The notes: generated by a model from the sequence alone, not told the origin. A DNA stretch of 64,000 nucleotides from Bacteroides mediterraneensis (GCF_900128455.1 NZ_LT635783.1:534322-598321), one strand, 5' to 3'; counted from the first letter of the stretch, positions 27,445 to 36,739 are shown. Program-made: numbers and translations.

Positions 27445-27627
27445 CGCTATTTCTTTGAAACTAAAAAGAAATAGCCGAAAAAATTATTCTGTCAGTCAAA
27501 GGCTTTTATAATATAGGTGGGCGGTTTTTGTCACATCTACTTTGCATCCTTACCGCATCTTTTGGTAAATATTCCGGTTAAAATTGATTTGCCTCAAGAA
27601 AAGACAGAAAATCTCCGATTCAGGATA

Positions 27628-27657
27628 TTGCTAATTCTTTTTATATTGTTACTTTTG
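27628..27657 (+). promoter_or_regulatory. Promoter of fba
   Basis: TTG at 27628-27630, 19 bases, then TACTTTTG at 27650-27657. The leader is about 35 bases. Confidence 0.7.
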
Positions 27658-27697
27658 CAGGTGGAATTAATTACTAACAATTATAAAACTTACAAAA

Positions 27698-28705
27698 ATG
27701 GTTAATTACAAAGAGTTAGGCTTGGTGAACACAAGAGATATGTTTGCCAGAGCAATCAAAGGTGGATATGCTATCCCTGCTTTCAATTTCAATAATATGG
27801 AACAGTTGCAGGCCATCATCAAGGCTGCTGTAGAAACAAAATCTCCGGTAATTCTCCAGGTTTCTAAAGGTGCTCGTAACTATGCTAACCAGACTTTGTT
27901 GCGTTACATGGCAGAAGGTGCTGTAGAATATGCAAAGGAACTGGGTTGTGCACATCCTGAAATCGTGCTTCACCTTGACCACGGAGATTCATTCGAACTG
28001 TGCAAGTCTTGCATCGACATGGGATTCTCTTCAGTAATGATCGACGGTTCTCATCTGCCATACGAAGAAAACGTAGCTTTGACTAAGAAAGTAGTTGACT
28101 ATGCACATCAGTTCGACGTAACAGTTGAAGGTGAGCTGGGTGTATTGGCCGGTGTAGAAGATGAAGTTTCTGCAGAACACCACACTTATACTAACCCTGA
28201 AGAAGTAATCGACTTCGCTACTCGTACAGGTTGCGACTCATTGGCTATCTCAATCGGTACTTCTCACGGTGCTTACAAGTTCAAACCTGAACAGTGCCAC
28301 GTAGATCCGGCTACTGGTCGTCTGGTTCCTCCTCCATTGGAATTCGCTGTACTGGACGCTGTAATGGAAAAACTTCCGGGATTCCCTATCGTTCTTCACG
28401 GATCTTCATCAGTTCCTCAGGAAGAAGTGGACACTATCAACAAATATGGTGGCAAGCTGGAAGCTGCTATCGGTATTCCTGAAGACCAGTTGCGTAAGGC
28501 TGCTAAATCTGCAGTTTGCAAGATCAACATCGACTCAGACTCTCGTCTGGCTATGACTGCTGCTATCCGTAAAGTATTCGCTGAAAAACCGGCTGAATTC
28601 GACCCGCGTAAATACCTGGGCCCGGCTCGTGACAACATGGAAAAACTTTACAAGCACAAAATCATCAACGTATTGGGTTCTGACAACAAGTTGGCTCAGT
28701 GCTAA
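27698..28705 (+). CDS. fba: Class II fructose-1,6-bisphosphate aldolase
   Basis: Zn2+-dependent aldolase of glycolysis and gluconeogenesis, 335 residues, (beta/alpha)8 barrel. The metal-binding motif HLDHGDSFE lies near residue 90 and a second zinc-site region VEGELGVLAGVEDEV near 150. SIGTSHGAYKF and VLHGSSSVP carry further metal and phosphate ligands. The catalytic residue set is complete. It has its own promoter and terminator. The codon choice (GCT, GTA, CGT) is like that of the ribosomal genes nearby, as expected for a highly expressed enzyme. Confidence 0.97.
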   Translation: MVNYKELGLVNTRDMFARAIKGGYAIPAFNFNNMEQLQAIIKAAVETKSPVILQVSKGARNYANQTLLRYMAEGAVEYAKELGCAHPEIVLHLDHGDSFELCKSCIDMGFSSVMIDGSHLPYEENVALTKKVVDYAHQFDVTVEGELGVLAGVEDEVSAEHHTYTNPEEVIDFATRTGCDSLAISIGTSHGAYKFKPEQCHVDPATGRLVPPPLEFAVLDAVMEKLPGFPIVLHGSSSVPQEEVDTINKYGGKLEAAIGIPEDQLRKAAKSAVCKINIDSDSRLAMTAAIRKVFAEKPAEFDPRKYLGPARDNMEKLYKHKIINVLGSDNKLAQC

Positions 28706-28741
28706 TCGTGTTTGATACTTATCACACCTGATAAAATGAAT

Positions 28742-28774
28742 AAAGGCTGCTTCCCTTTCGGGAGGCAGCCTTTT
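28742..28774 (+). terminator. Terminator after fba
   Basis: Stem AAAGGCTGC-TCCC against GGGA-GCAGCCTTT with a short loop and a T-rich tail; it can also serve the convergent small gene. Confidence 0.85.
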
Positions 28775-28794
28775 CATTTGTTTGCATTCTTTTT

Positions 28795-28971
28795 TTACCA
28801 GAACTTGTTCTGCGAGGGGTTGTATTCGAATCCCACCGCTTTCAGACGGTTCACGATATCTTCCTTGCTCACGTTCAAATCGGCACAGAGTGCGTCGAGT
28901 GAAGGATAATAGTCTCTCAATTTCATGTTGATGAAGCTGAACAGCATCATCGGGTCTTTGGGTAATTCCAT
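28795..28971 (-). CDS. DUF4250 family small protein
   Basis: A 58-residue protein. The translation starts MELPKDPMMLFSFINMKLRD and ends VGFEYNPSQNKFW, matching what I know of DUF4250, a short conserved protein of Bacteroidetes and Firmicutes. The middle (YPSLDALCADLNVSKEDIVNRL) looks like a helix-turn-helix-like helical pair. The C-terminal Phe-Trp is part of the family pattern. Function unknown. A -7 element lies 42 bases upstream, back to back with that of the metallohydrolase gene. Confidence 0.9.
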   Translation of the reverse strand: MELPKDPMMLFSFINMKLRDYYPSLDALCADLNVSKEDIVNRLKAVGFEYNPSQNKFW

Positions 28972-29012
28972 ATTCTGAACTTGTTTTTACGGATTCTTCT
29001 TTTTTCGGGGTG

Positions 29013-29020
29013 CAAAGTTA
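29013..29020 (-). promoter_or_regulatory. -7 element for the DUF4250 gene
   Basis: Read on the minus strand TAACTTTG, matching TAnnTTTG, 42 bases upstream of the start. No clear -33. Confidence 0.5.
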
Positions 29021-29067
29021 CGGCTTTTATTGTTTCCTTGTACTTATTCTATTGATAATTTATTTGT

Positions 29068-29075
29068 TATCTTTG
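29068..29075 (+). promoter_or_regulatory. -7 element very close to the YgjP-type start
   Basis: TATCTTTG ends only 7 bases before the ATG at 29083, so transcription from it would start at or next to the start codon and give a leaderless mRNA. Confidence 0.55.
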
Positions 29076-29082
29076 CAAGGCT

Positions 29083-29790
29083 ATGTCAACTAAACGAGTG
29101 ATAGAAGATAAAGATTTCCGTCGCATTGTGATTGCCACCCGACGCGGGGCAAGAAACATCACGATGCGTGTGAAGCCCGACGGCCTGTATCTCACGGTGC
29201 CGCCTTACAGCAAGACCGATAAAGTGTTGGCCACGCTGGAACAGTTCCGGACAGATTTACTGGAGCGTTTCCGCCGGGTGGCCCAGCAGACCTTGGACTT
29301 TAATTTCCGGATAGAAGCCGATTGTTTCCGACTGTCGCTGGAACCCAGCCAGTTGAAATGTTTTACCGTACGGCTACGGCCCTCGGGCGAGGTGACCGTA
29401 TTTTGTCCGGCACACACCGATTTTTCGGATGAGGCCGTGCAGAAGCTGGTACGGGCAGCCATTGTGCGGGCCCTGAAGAAAGTGGCCTCGGAATTTCTGC
29501 CTCCCTTGCTGAAAGTATGGGCCGAACGTTTCGGCCTCACCTACCGGAAGGTGCGGATTACGGGTGCCCGTTCGCGGTGGGGCAGTTGTACGTCGGCCCG
29601 CACCATCAGTCTTTCCTGCTATCTGATGCTGGTACCTTCCCACCTGATTGATTATGTCATCCTGCACGAACTGGCCCACACGAGGGAGATGAACCATGGT
29701 CCCCGTTTTTGGGAATTGCTGAACGATATGACGGCTGGACAGGCCTTGCGCCTGCGTGCGGAACTCCGTCGGTTTCATCCTTCTTTCTGA
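29083..29790 (+). CDS. YgjP-type metal-dependent hydrolase (DUF45, M48-like)
   Basis: A 235-residue cytoplasmic protein of the DUF45/WLM family, related to SprT and M48 zinc metallopeptidases; the E. coli homologue YgjP has been described as a UTP pyrophosphatase. The zinc motif is HELAH (His195, Glu196, His199), followed by the third ligand region NHGPRFW. The preceding SRWGSCTSARTISLS segment is the family signature. The N-terminal part (ARNITMRVKPDGLYLTVPP) is the usual beta-rich DUF45 start. It lies 90 bases before an MFS gene that has its own -7 element. Confidence 0.9.
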   Translation: MSTKRVIEDKDFRRIVIATRRGARNITMRVKPDGLYLTVPPYSKTDKVLATLEQFRTDLLERFRRVAQQTLDFNFRIEADCFRLSLEPSQLKCFTVRLRPSGEVTVFCPAHTDFSDEAVQKLVRAAIVRALKKVASEFLPPLLKVWAERFGLTYRKVRITGARSRWGSCTSARTISLSCYLMLVPSHLIDYVILHELAHTREMNHGPRFWELLNDMTAGQALRLRAELRRFHPSF

Positions 29791-29838
29791 GACATTTAAA
29801 AAGAAGGGATATTGTGTCTTTTATACACTTTTTTGATG

Positions 29839-29846
29839 TAAATTTG
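29839..29846 (+). promoter_or_regulatory. -7 element before the MFS gene
   Basis: TAAATTTG matches TAnnTTTG and lies 34 bases before the MFS start. No clear -33. Confidence 0.5.
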
Positions 29847-29880
29847 CATCGGAAAAGGTTAGGTAAAAAAGATTGTTTGA

Positions 29881-31065
29881 ATGAAAAAGAGTTTGTTGGC
29901 GTTGGCTTCCGGCACATTGGGGCTGGGCATCGCCGAATTTGTCATGATGGGAATCCTTCCCCATGTAGCTCGTGATTTAGGTATTAGTATTCCCCAGGCG
30001 GGGCATTTTATTTCGGCGTATGCCATCGGTGTGTGTGTGGGTGCTCCGTTGACGGTGTTGATTGCCCGTACACGGCCCCTGAAGCAGATATTGCTGGGGC
30101 TGGCGGCCATTTATGTGATAGGAAATCTCTGTGCGGCACTTTCGCCGGGCTATTGGATGCTGTTGCTGATGCGTTTCGTGTCGGGACTTCCTCATGGAGC
30201 CTTCTTTGGAGTGGGGTCCATTGTGGCCGAGAAAGTGGCCGATAAGGGAAAGACCTCGCAGGCTGTGGCACTGATGATTGCGGGTATGACCATAGCCAAT
30301 TTGTTCGGTGTGCCTTTCGGCACGTTGCTGAGCACATTGTTCTCCTGGCGTTTCCCCTTCTTGTTCAACACGTGTTGGGGACTGCTGGTGTTCTATCTGG
30401 TGTGGAAGTGGATTCCTTCGCTGCCGGCTTTGCCCGACACGGGACTGAAGGGACAGTTCCGCTTTCTCCGTAATCTGGCTCCGTGGCTTATCATTCTGAC
30501 CACGATGTTCGGCAACGGAGGGGTGTTCTGTTGGTTCAGCTATGTCACTCCGCAGATGCTGCACGAAGCTGGGTTCCAGCCGGAAAGTCTGACGTGGATT
30601 ATGATGCTGGCCGGACTGGGAATGACCCTCGGTAACCTGATTGGCGGACGTTGCGGTGATTTGTACGGGCTGGCCCCTGTGGTACAGTTCACGCAAGTGT
30701 TCATGATGCTGGCTTTGCTGGGTACTTTCCTCTTTGCGGGAGTGCCGTGGCTTTCCGTCTTGCTGATGTTTGTTTGTGCGGCTGCCCTGTTTGCCGTGTC
30801 ACCTCCCCAGCAGCTGTTGCTGTTGCAGAATTCCCGTGGGAGTGAGATGATGGGAGCCGCTTGCGTGCAGATTGCGTTCAATCTGGGAAATGCGGTTGGG
30901 GCATACGCCGGAGGACTGCCGATTGACGCCGGACTGGGTTACCGGTATCCGGCACTGGTGGGAGTCTTTGTGGTGGCCTTGGGATGGATTTGCGTCACTT
31001 GGTATATCAGGCGGGAGCGCAGGTGCCTTCTGAAAAGAAAAACGACAGATACGGTTGTATCATAA
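29881..31065 (+). CDS. AraJ-type MFS exporter
   Basis: A 12-segment major facilitator transporter of 394 residues. The N-terminal LGLGIAEFVMMGILPHVARDLG and the SAYAIGVCVGAPL and RFVSGLPHGAFFGVGS segments are typical of the AraJ/YdhP drug:H+ antiporter-1 branch, thought to export sugars or small drugs. The middle loop after helix six is short. It ends 11 bases before the hybrid two-component gene, so the two are probably cotranscribed; this suggests the transporter could serve the same locus, perhaps exporting excess sugar or by-products. Substrate unknown. Confidence 0.9.
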   Translation: MKKSLLALASGTLGLGIAEFVMMGILPHVARDLGISIPQAGHFISAYAIGVCVGAPLTVLIARTRPLKQILLGLAAIYVIGNLCAALSPGYWMLLLMRFVSGLPHGAFFGVGSIVAEKVADKGKTSQAVALMIAGMTIANLFGVPFGTLLSTLFSWRFPFLFNTCWGLLVFYLVWKWIPSLPALPDTGLKGQFRFLRNLAPWLIILTTMFGNGGVFCWFSYVTPQMLHEAGFQPESLTWIMMLAGLGMTLGNLIGGRCGDLYGLAPVVQFTQVFMMLALLGTFLFAGVPWLSVLLMFVCAAALFAVSPPQQLLLLQNSRGSEMMGAACVQIAFNLGNAVGAYAGGLPIDAGLGYRYPALVGVFVVALGWICVTWYIRRERRCLLKRKTTDTVVS

Positions 31066-31076
31066 AACAATATACT

Positions 31077-34000
31077 ATGAGATTGCTTTTGTTGACTTTG
31101 ATAATATGGCTGGGAGGATGTTCTTTTCGTCTGGAAGCAAAAGATACTTTCTTCTCGCAATACCATTTCTATCATCTTACGGAAGAGTCGGGTTTACCCA
31201 ATAACTCGGTAACTTCCGTGATAAAAGATTCGTATGGTTACGTCTGGATTGCCACTCAGGACGGACTGGCACGTTACGACGGTTACCGCTTCCTGACCTA
31301 TGGGGTGGAAAAGGCCTTGTATCGCTTGAAAGGAGATTATGTGTATGCCGTGTGTGAGGACCGTTACAAGAGGCTTTGGGTAGGTTCGGGTGCCGGATTG
31401 GATTTGATAGACCTGCAGACGGGGATGCCATTATCCCTGTCGAGGTTGGGGGGAGAGGAGTTCCCGGAACTCTCAGCTTTGTTCGCTTCGTTCGTACGTT
31501 CCGTTGTGCAGGCCTCGAATGGAGATGTCTGGGTGGTAACCGACAAGATGCTGTGGTGCCTGGAGCTGGGTGATGACGGAAAGATTACGGGATGTTATCG
31601 GATGCAGGGACAGCCGGATAATTCCATTTCCGCCGTGGCAGAACTGGAAGGAGGGCTTTGTGCCGGTATAGGGAACCAGCTTTACTGGATTATGAAAAAA
31701 GGCGGCAATGTGCTCGAAAAGCAGTTGCTTTCGGATGACATTGTGCCTTTCAGCGATGACTGGCGTATTTCCTGTTTGCAGGTGGATGGTGATTTCCTAT
31801 GGATAGGAAGTAACCGTGGACTTTTCCGCTACGGACGGGCCACAAGAAGTCTGAAGCGTTATCGGTATTCTTCACACCGGGAAGGGATGCTCAGTCAGGC
31901 TTATATTACAGATATCAAACGGACGTCGGACGGGCATCTGATTGTCTCTACCTTTAACGGGCTGAATGTGTATAACCGGGCTTCCGACTCGTTTTCCTTT
32001 ATCCGCCGTCTGGAGGCTCCGGATGAAGGCGGATTGAATTCCAACACCATTGGTTGCCTGTTTGTCGATGGACAGGATATCTGGGCTGGCACGCAGGACG
32101 GGGGTGTGAATCTCCTGTACCGTTCGCGCAGGCTGGAGGTGTCCCGATTGGGAGATATCCCTTGGAAATTGTCGGAAGGGCGTACACCCCAAATCAGTGC
32201 CATTACAGAGGACAAGACGGGGAACTTGTGGATTGGAACGATTGAAGGAGGGCTTTATCAGATGAATCCGGTGACGGAGGCTGTAAAGCATTATGCTTTC
32301 ATACCGCAGAATCCGGCGTCTATTCTTTCGAACAATGTGAACGGACTCTTGATTGACAGGGATAATCACCTGTGGGTATATACGTGGGGAGCAGGCATCA
32401 GTGAACTGGATTTGAATAAGCCGCAACCGTCGTTCCGCCAGCATTCCAATGGGAAGGTTCCCGGTCTGGAGGATGATTTTATCATGAGTGCGGCCGAAGA
32501 TTCCATCAACCGGGGTATCTGGTTTGGCACCACGCATGGGCTGGTTTTTTATGACAAAGGACAGGAGCGGTTCCGTCGGGTGGATTTTCGTGCGGCGGTG
32601 TCGGAGTTCAAGTCAATCGGTTCGTTGTGCGTCGATTACAAGGGGCGCCTGTGGGTAGGTACTTCTGAGGGGCTGTTTGTGGTGGACTTGTTTTCTTTTG
32701 CACGTTCTCGTCAACATTTCAATTATATTTATTTGCGCTACAAACTCGATGATGCCAAATCCACGCAAGTGGAGCAAATCAACGTGGTTTTTCAGGACAG
32801 TCAGGGAAGAATCTGGCTGGGAGGAAAGGGCACGGGACTGTATCGTTTGGTTTCGGATGAAGGAAACCGTTTCCGGTTCAAGCATTATGGCAAAGAAGAG
32901 GGCTTTGCTGAGAATTCGGTGTATGGATTGTCGGAAGATAGCAAAGGGAACTTGTGGATTGCGACGGATAACGGGCTGTCCCGTTTGCGGGTAGCGGAAG
33001 GTACGTTTGTCTCCTACGGCAAGTCCGACGGCCTCTTGGATAGCGATTACGATGTGAATACATTGCATTTTTCTTTGAGACACAATCGATTGTATTGTGG
33101 AAAGGACCATGGGTTGTATGAGGTGTTTCTTAAAAGAATCGCTCCACATACCAACGAGCGTTCAATCGCCATCTCTTCATGTCGCATCAATGACGGAGAA
33201 TGGGAGTATTGGACACAGGACTGTGTGGCTGGTCTGGAGGAGGGAGACAAACTGGAACTGGCTCTGACGACTCATGAATATGGTTATAATGAGGCTGTCC
33301 GTATCCGTTACAGAGCGGAGGAAGACGGTGGAAAATGGACGGAACTTCCGGCACAGAATCCAGTGGTGGTACTGCCCTCGCTTCCGTCGAGAAACTGCCG
33401 GCTGGAAATACAGGTCACCAATCCGGAGGGAGAATGGCAGCAGGATACGTTGAGGCTGGACTTGCAGGTACGTCCGTATTATTATAAGTCCTGGTGGTTC
33501 TGGTCGCTGATTCTTCTGGCGGCGGGCTCCCTTTCTGTTCTCTTCTATCGTTATAAGGTACGTCGGCTGAAACGCCGGCAGGTTGTTTTGGAACAGTTGG
33601 TGGCACAGCGTACACACGAACTGGAGGTACAGAATCACAGCCTGGAGGTCATGGCACATCATGTGGAAGAAATGGCCGAGGAAAAGATTCGTTTCTTTAC
33701 GCACATCACCCATGAGTTCCGTACGCCGGTCACGCTCATCCACGGCCCCATTGAGCAGGCTCTGTCGCTTACTTCCGATGAGGAGGTGAAAGAGCAGCTT
33801 CAAATTGCCGAACGGAATGTGGAGGATTTACTTTCCTTGGTGAATGAACTGATGGATTTCCGGAAACTCGATGCGGAGAAAGTGAAGTTGAATGTGCATC
33901 CGTTTGATTTGGTTTCCATGATAGACGATTTGCTTCTGCCTTTTGTTACGTTTGCGAAGGACCGCCACATTACGTTGCAGACGTATTATCACTTGCAGGG

Positions 34001-35225
34001 ACTTTCTGTCAATGCCGATCCGCAATATCTTCACCGGGTATTGACGAACTTGCTGGCCAATGCGGTGAAGTTTACACCCGATGGCGGTACTATCCGTTTG
34101 TATGCGGCCCGTGTGGTGGATGATGAAAGGAAGGTACAGCTCTATCTGGCTGTATCGGATACGGGCTGCGGTATCCCTGAAAAGGACCTTCCGCAGGTGT
34201 TCGACAGCTTCTTCCAGGCACAAAATGCCGTGGCTTACCCTGTATTCGGACAAAGCGGGACCGGTATCGGCTTGAATGTCTGTAAGCGTATTGTCGCACT
34301 TCATGGTGGGGTTATCTCTGCCCGGAATAATCCGTCTGGAGGAGCTTCTTTCCGGATTCTGCTACCCATGAAAGAAATGCCTGCAGAGGAACACCATGCA
34401 GCTGGAGAAACAGTTCTTCCACCCGAAAAGAGTGCTACGGCTGAGGCTGTTTCGGCAGCACAGGCTACCGTATTGATTGTGGACGACAACCATGACATGC
34501 GTCGTTATATCCGTTCGCTTCTGAAAAAAGACTATAAGCTGCTGGAGGCTGAAAATGGACTGAAGGCCTTGGAGGTGATAAAGCAACATTCTGTCGATTT
34601 GATTATCAGCGACTTGCTCATGCCGGAGATGGACGGACTGGAATTGTCGAAGCGGGTGAAGGAGAACCTGGAAAGCAGTCACATTCCTTTCTTGATTTTG
34701 ACGGCTGTCCGCTCGGAGGAGAATGAAAAGATTTGTTATTCGGTAGGGGTCGATGAATATTTGTGTAAACCTTTCGATGCGGAGGTGTTCAAATATCGTA
34801 TCCGTAACATTCTGGCTTTGCGGCGTGGCTATCGGGAAAGACTTTCCAAACCGGTTGCACTGGCGGATGTGAGTGAGCTGGGATTGATTGAAGATTCCAG
34901 AGACAAGACTTTCATGGATAAGGCGATGGAGCTGATGAAGCGGCATTATGCCGATTCCGAGTATGGGTTGGATACGTTTATCCGCGATATGGGGTATAGC
35001 AAGACGCTGGTGAACCAGAAAATGCAGAATCTGGCCGGGATGCCGATTGGACAGTTCATGAAGAATTTCCGTTTGGATATGGGATATCAGTTGCTGGAAC
35101 AGAGAAAAGGAGAGGCCAATGTGTCGGAAGTAGCTTATGCGGTGGGTTTCAATGATCCCAAGTATTTCACGAAATGTTTCAAGCAGCGTTTCGGTTGCCT
35201 GCCAAGTTCTATGGGACATTCCTAA
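31077..35225 (+). CDS. Hybrid two-component system sensor-regulator (HTCS)
   Basis: A 1382-residue one-protein two-component system that senses an oligosaccharide in the periplasm and activates a nearby polysaccharide locus. The ATG at 31077 gives a signal peptide (RLLLLTLIIWLGGCSFRLEA); the open frame begins earlier inside the MFS gene. The periplasmic part holds two seven-bladed propellers of Reg_prop repeats (about 30-690; many DxxGxLWxGT units) and a Y_Y_Y domain (about 715-795). A membrane helix lies near 804-825. Then come HisKA with the phospho-acceptor His879 in THEFRTP, an ATPase domain (DTGCGIPEKDLPQ, GTGIGLNVCKR), a receiver domain (LIVDDNHDM; Asp1179 in IISDLLMPEMDG) and an AraC-type DNA-binding domain (about 1280-1382). 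It converges on the GH28-GH92-SusD-SusC-GH89 genes, its likely targets. Confidence 0.96.
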   Translation: MRLLLLTLIIWLGGCSFRLEAKDTFFSQYHFYHLTEESGLPNNSVTSVIKDSYGYVWIATQDGLARYDGYRFLTYGVEKALYRLKGDYVYAVCEDRYKRLWVGSGAGLDLIDLQTGMPLSLSRLGGEEFPELSALFASFVRSVVQASNGDVWVVTDKMLWCLELGDDGKITGCYRMQGQPDNSISAVAELEGGLCAGIGNQLYWIMKKGGNVLEKQLLSDDIVPFSDDWRISCLQVDGDFLWIGSNRGLFRYGRATRSLKRYRYSSHREGMLSQAYITDIKRTSDGHLIVSTFNGLNVYNRASDSFSFIRRLEAPDEGGLNSNTIGCLFVDGQDIWAGTQDGGVNLLYRSRRLEVSRLGDIPWKLSEGRTPQISAITEDKTGNLWIGTIEGGLYQMNPVTEAVKHYAFIPQNPASILSNNVNGLLIDRDNHLWVYTWGAGISELDLNKPQPSFRQHSNGKVPGLEDDFIMSAAEDSINRGIWFGTTHGLVFYDKGQERFRRVDFRAAVSEFKSIGSLCVDYKGRLWVGTSEGLFVVDLFSFARSRQHFNYIYLRYKLDDAKSTQVEQINVVFQDSQGRIWLGGKGTGLYRLVSDEGNRFRFKHYGKEEGFAENSVYGLSEDSKGNLWIATDNGLSRLRVAEGTFVSYGKSDGLLDSDYDVNTLHFSLRHNRLYCGKDHGLYEVFLKRIAPHTNERSIAISSCRINDGEWEYWTQDCVAGLEEGDKLELALTTHEYGYNEAVRIRYRAEEDGGKWTELPAQNPVVVLPSLPSRNCRLEIQVTNPEGEWQQDTLRLDLQVRPYYYKSWWFWSLILLAAGSLSVLFYRYKVRRLKRRQVVLEQLVAQRTHELEVQNHSLEVMAHHVEEMAEEKIRFFTHITHEFRTPVTLIHGPIEQALSLTSDEEVKEQLQIAERNVEDLLSLVNELMDFRKLDAEKVKLNVHPFDLVSMIDDLLLPFVTFAKDRHITLQTYYHLQGLSVNADPQYLHRVLTNLLANAVKFTPDGGTIRLYAARVVDDERKVQLYLAVSDTGCGIPEKDLPQVFDSFFQAQNAVAYPVFGQSGTGIGLNVCKRIVALHGGVISARNNPSGGASFRILLPMKEMPAEEHHAAGETVLPPEKSATAEAVSAAQATVLIVDDNHDMRRYIRSLLKKDYKLLEAENGLKALEVIKQHSVDLIISDLLMPEMDGLELSKRVKENLESSHIPFLILTAVRSEENEKICYSVGVDEYLCKPFDAEVFKYRIRNILALRRGYRERLSKPVALADVSELGLIEDSRDKTFMDKAMELMKRHYADSEYGLDTFIRDMGYSKTLVNQKMQNLAGMPIGQFMKNFRLDMGYQLLEQRKGEANVSEVAYAVGFNDPKYFTKCFKQRFGCLPSSMGHS

Positions 35226-35241
35226 ATCTGAAAAGAAGAAG

Positions 35242-35274
35242 CCGGAACCCGCAAGGAGTTGCGCAGTTCCGGCC
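35242..35274 (-). terminator. Hairpin between convergent HTCS and GH28 genes
   Basis: Stem GCCGGAAC plus CGCAA pairing across a four-base loop with a small internal mismatch. On the minus strand it is followed by TTCTTCTTTTC, so it probably ends the GH28 transcript; on the plus strand no T-run follows. Confidence 0.6.
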
Positions 35275-35338
35275 TAAAAAAAAGAAATTTAGAAATGTAC
35301 CGTTTCACAACGGGTGGTTTATGAGCACTAAGCTAGTG

Positions 35339-36739
35339 TCATTTTTGTATGATTCTGGCTGTATTCTCCAGGTGTACGTCTTCTGCGGCATAGTCGGGCC
35401 GTGTGTCTCCCCAGTTTACCATGCAGTCTTCCATCTGGATGTCAGAAGCCGTATGGATAAAGAATCCGTAGGTCTTGCCTTTCAGGAAACCTTCTCCGTC
35501 GCAAGGACGTTTGTCGTAGATTCCTCCTTCGAAGGTTGTCCGCTTATGGAGGTTCACTTCTACCTGGTCGAAGTAAATCCGGTTGATTTTGTCGGGGGTA
35601 TCACCACCCACAAAGACTCCGTTCTCACTCGTACATTTGATGTTGTGGAAATAAATGCGGCTTACTTCTCCGCAGGCGCCTTTCATGGCTCCTTTGGGGA
35701 AACGCCATCCCGCGTCTTTGTGGTTGCCTACAGCCCGCGGATAGGAGGTGACATAAATGGGTTCAGCCTTGCCCCACCATACGTCGGAAAAGAAGCGGCA
35801 ATCGACAATCATGTTCGAGAAAATCACGTTGGTCACCGTACCTTCGTCACGGTTCTGTATGCCGATTCCCCGGTTGCTGTCCTTGATGATGCAGTTGGTG
35901 AACAAAACGTTGTTGATTTTGTCCATGTTCTCCGAACCGATTTTTACGGCGCAGGAACGTGAAGTCATGGTGCAGTTGGTCACGACCACATCTTCGCAGC
36001 TTCCATACTCCTCAAACTCTCTTCGGTTTTTCAGGCAGATGCAGTCATCGCCCGATTCAATGAAACAGTTGGAGATGCGCACATCCTTGGAATGGTCTAC
36101 GTCGATGCCGTCACCGTTCCGGATTTTGAGGTTGTTGAGGATACTGATGCCGTCAATCATGACGTTGCGGCAGCCTATCAGATGGACTGTCCAGTAGGCA
36201 CTGTTGCAGATGTTCACATCGCGTATCACCAGCTTCTCGATATTGGTCAGGGTGAGTACGTGTGGGCGCGGGTCAAAGTCCGTCACCGGCTTCAGTTCAT
36301 AAGAATCGTCCAGTTCCTTGCCCATGAAGGCTACTCCGTTACCGTCGATGCTTCCTGTGCCGGTGATGGACACGTTTTTCAGGTCTTTTCCGCTGATCCA
36401 CATCATTCCCTCTCCGCGGTTGGCACCGAAAGCACTTTCGGTATAGATGCTTTCATCCGGGTTCGCCAGCAGCCGGGAATTAGGGGCCAGCTGTAACTCC
36501 ACATAAGAAGCCAGTTTGAACGATCCGCAAAGGAAGGTATGTCCTGAGGGTACGAGAACCGTGCCGCCTCCGGCTTCCGAGCAGGCGTTGATGGCTTTCT
36601 GGATGGCTGAGGCATCGTCCGTTTCCCCGTCACCGGCAGCCCCGTAGTCCATAATGTTGTAAATCCCCGTTTGCTGCGAGTGACATGCTCCGAGAAGGAA
36701 GATGCTGAGTAGTGCAAGTAGAATATTTTTTGTTTTCAT
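35339..36739 (-). CDS. GH28-family lipoprotein with altered catalytic motifs
   Basis: A 466-residue right-handed beta-helix protein of family GH28 (polygalacturonases and rhamnogalacturonan hydrolases), lipid-anchored through Cys19 (LLGAC). The N-terminal YNIMDYGAAGDGETDDASAIQKA opening is standard. The carboxylate set is kept: Asp210, Asp213 and Asp215 in NGDGIDVD and Asp231-Asp232 in SGDDCICLKN. The classical GHG and RIK motifs are replaced by SCAVKIGSE (262-270) and RGIGIQNR (290-297), so homogalacturonan is an unlikely substrate. It begins 26 bases after the GH92 stop, in the same transcript. Its pairing with GH92 and GH89 suggests an unusual uronic or sugar linkage. Fold secure, substrate open. 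Confidence 0.9.
   Translation of the reverse strand: MKTKNILLALLSIFLLGACHSQQTGIYNIMDYGAAGDGETDDASAIQKAINACSEAGGGTVLVPSGHTFLCGSFKLASYVELQLAPNSRLLANPDESIYTESAFGANRGEGMMWISGKDLKNVSITGTGSIDGNGVAFMGKELDDSYELKPVTDFDPRPHVLTLTNIEKLVIRDVNICNSAYWTVHLIGCRNVMIDGISILNNLKIRNGDGIDVDHSKDVRISNCFIESGDDCICLKNRREFEEYGSCEDVVVTNCTMTSRSCAVKIGSENMDKINNVLFTNCIIKDSNRGIGIQNRDEGTVTNVIFSNMIVDCRFFSDVWWGKAEPIYVTSYPRAVGNHKDAGWRFPKGAMKGACGEVSRIYFHNIKCTSENGVFVGGDTPDKINRIYFDQVEVNLHKRTTFEGGIYDKRPCDGEGFLKGKTYGFFIHTASDIQMEDCMVNWGDTRPDYAAEDVHLENTARIIQK

Larger units (their letters stand above)
27353..27697. other. Divergent intergenic region between rpmE and fba
   Basis: The 345 bases hold the rpmE -7 element, a stretch without recognisable content (about 27450-27620), and the fba promoter. 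A 62-codon open frame reading into fba is not protein-like. No repeat or RNA structure is evident. Confidence 0.6.

Noticed and set aside
27517-27705. 62-codon open frame upstream of fba
   Set aside because: It spans the fba promoter and overlaps the fba start; composition suggests chance.
30984-31076. Extended N-terminus of the HTCS inside the MFS gene
   Set aside because: The ATG at 31077 directly precedes a good signal peptide; the extension is MFS coding sequence in another frame.
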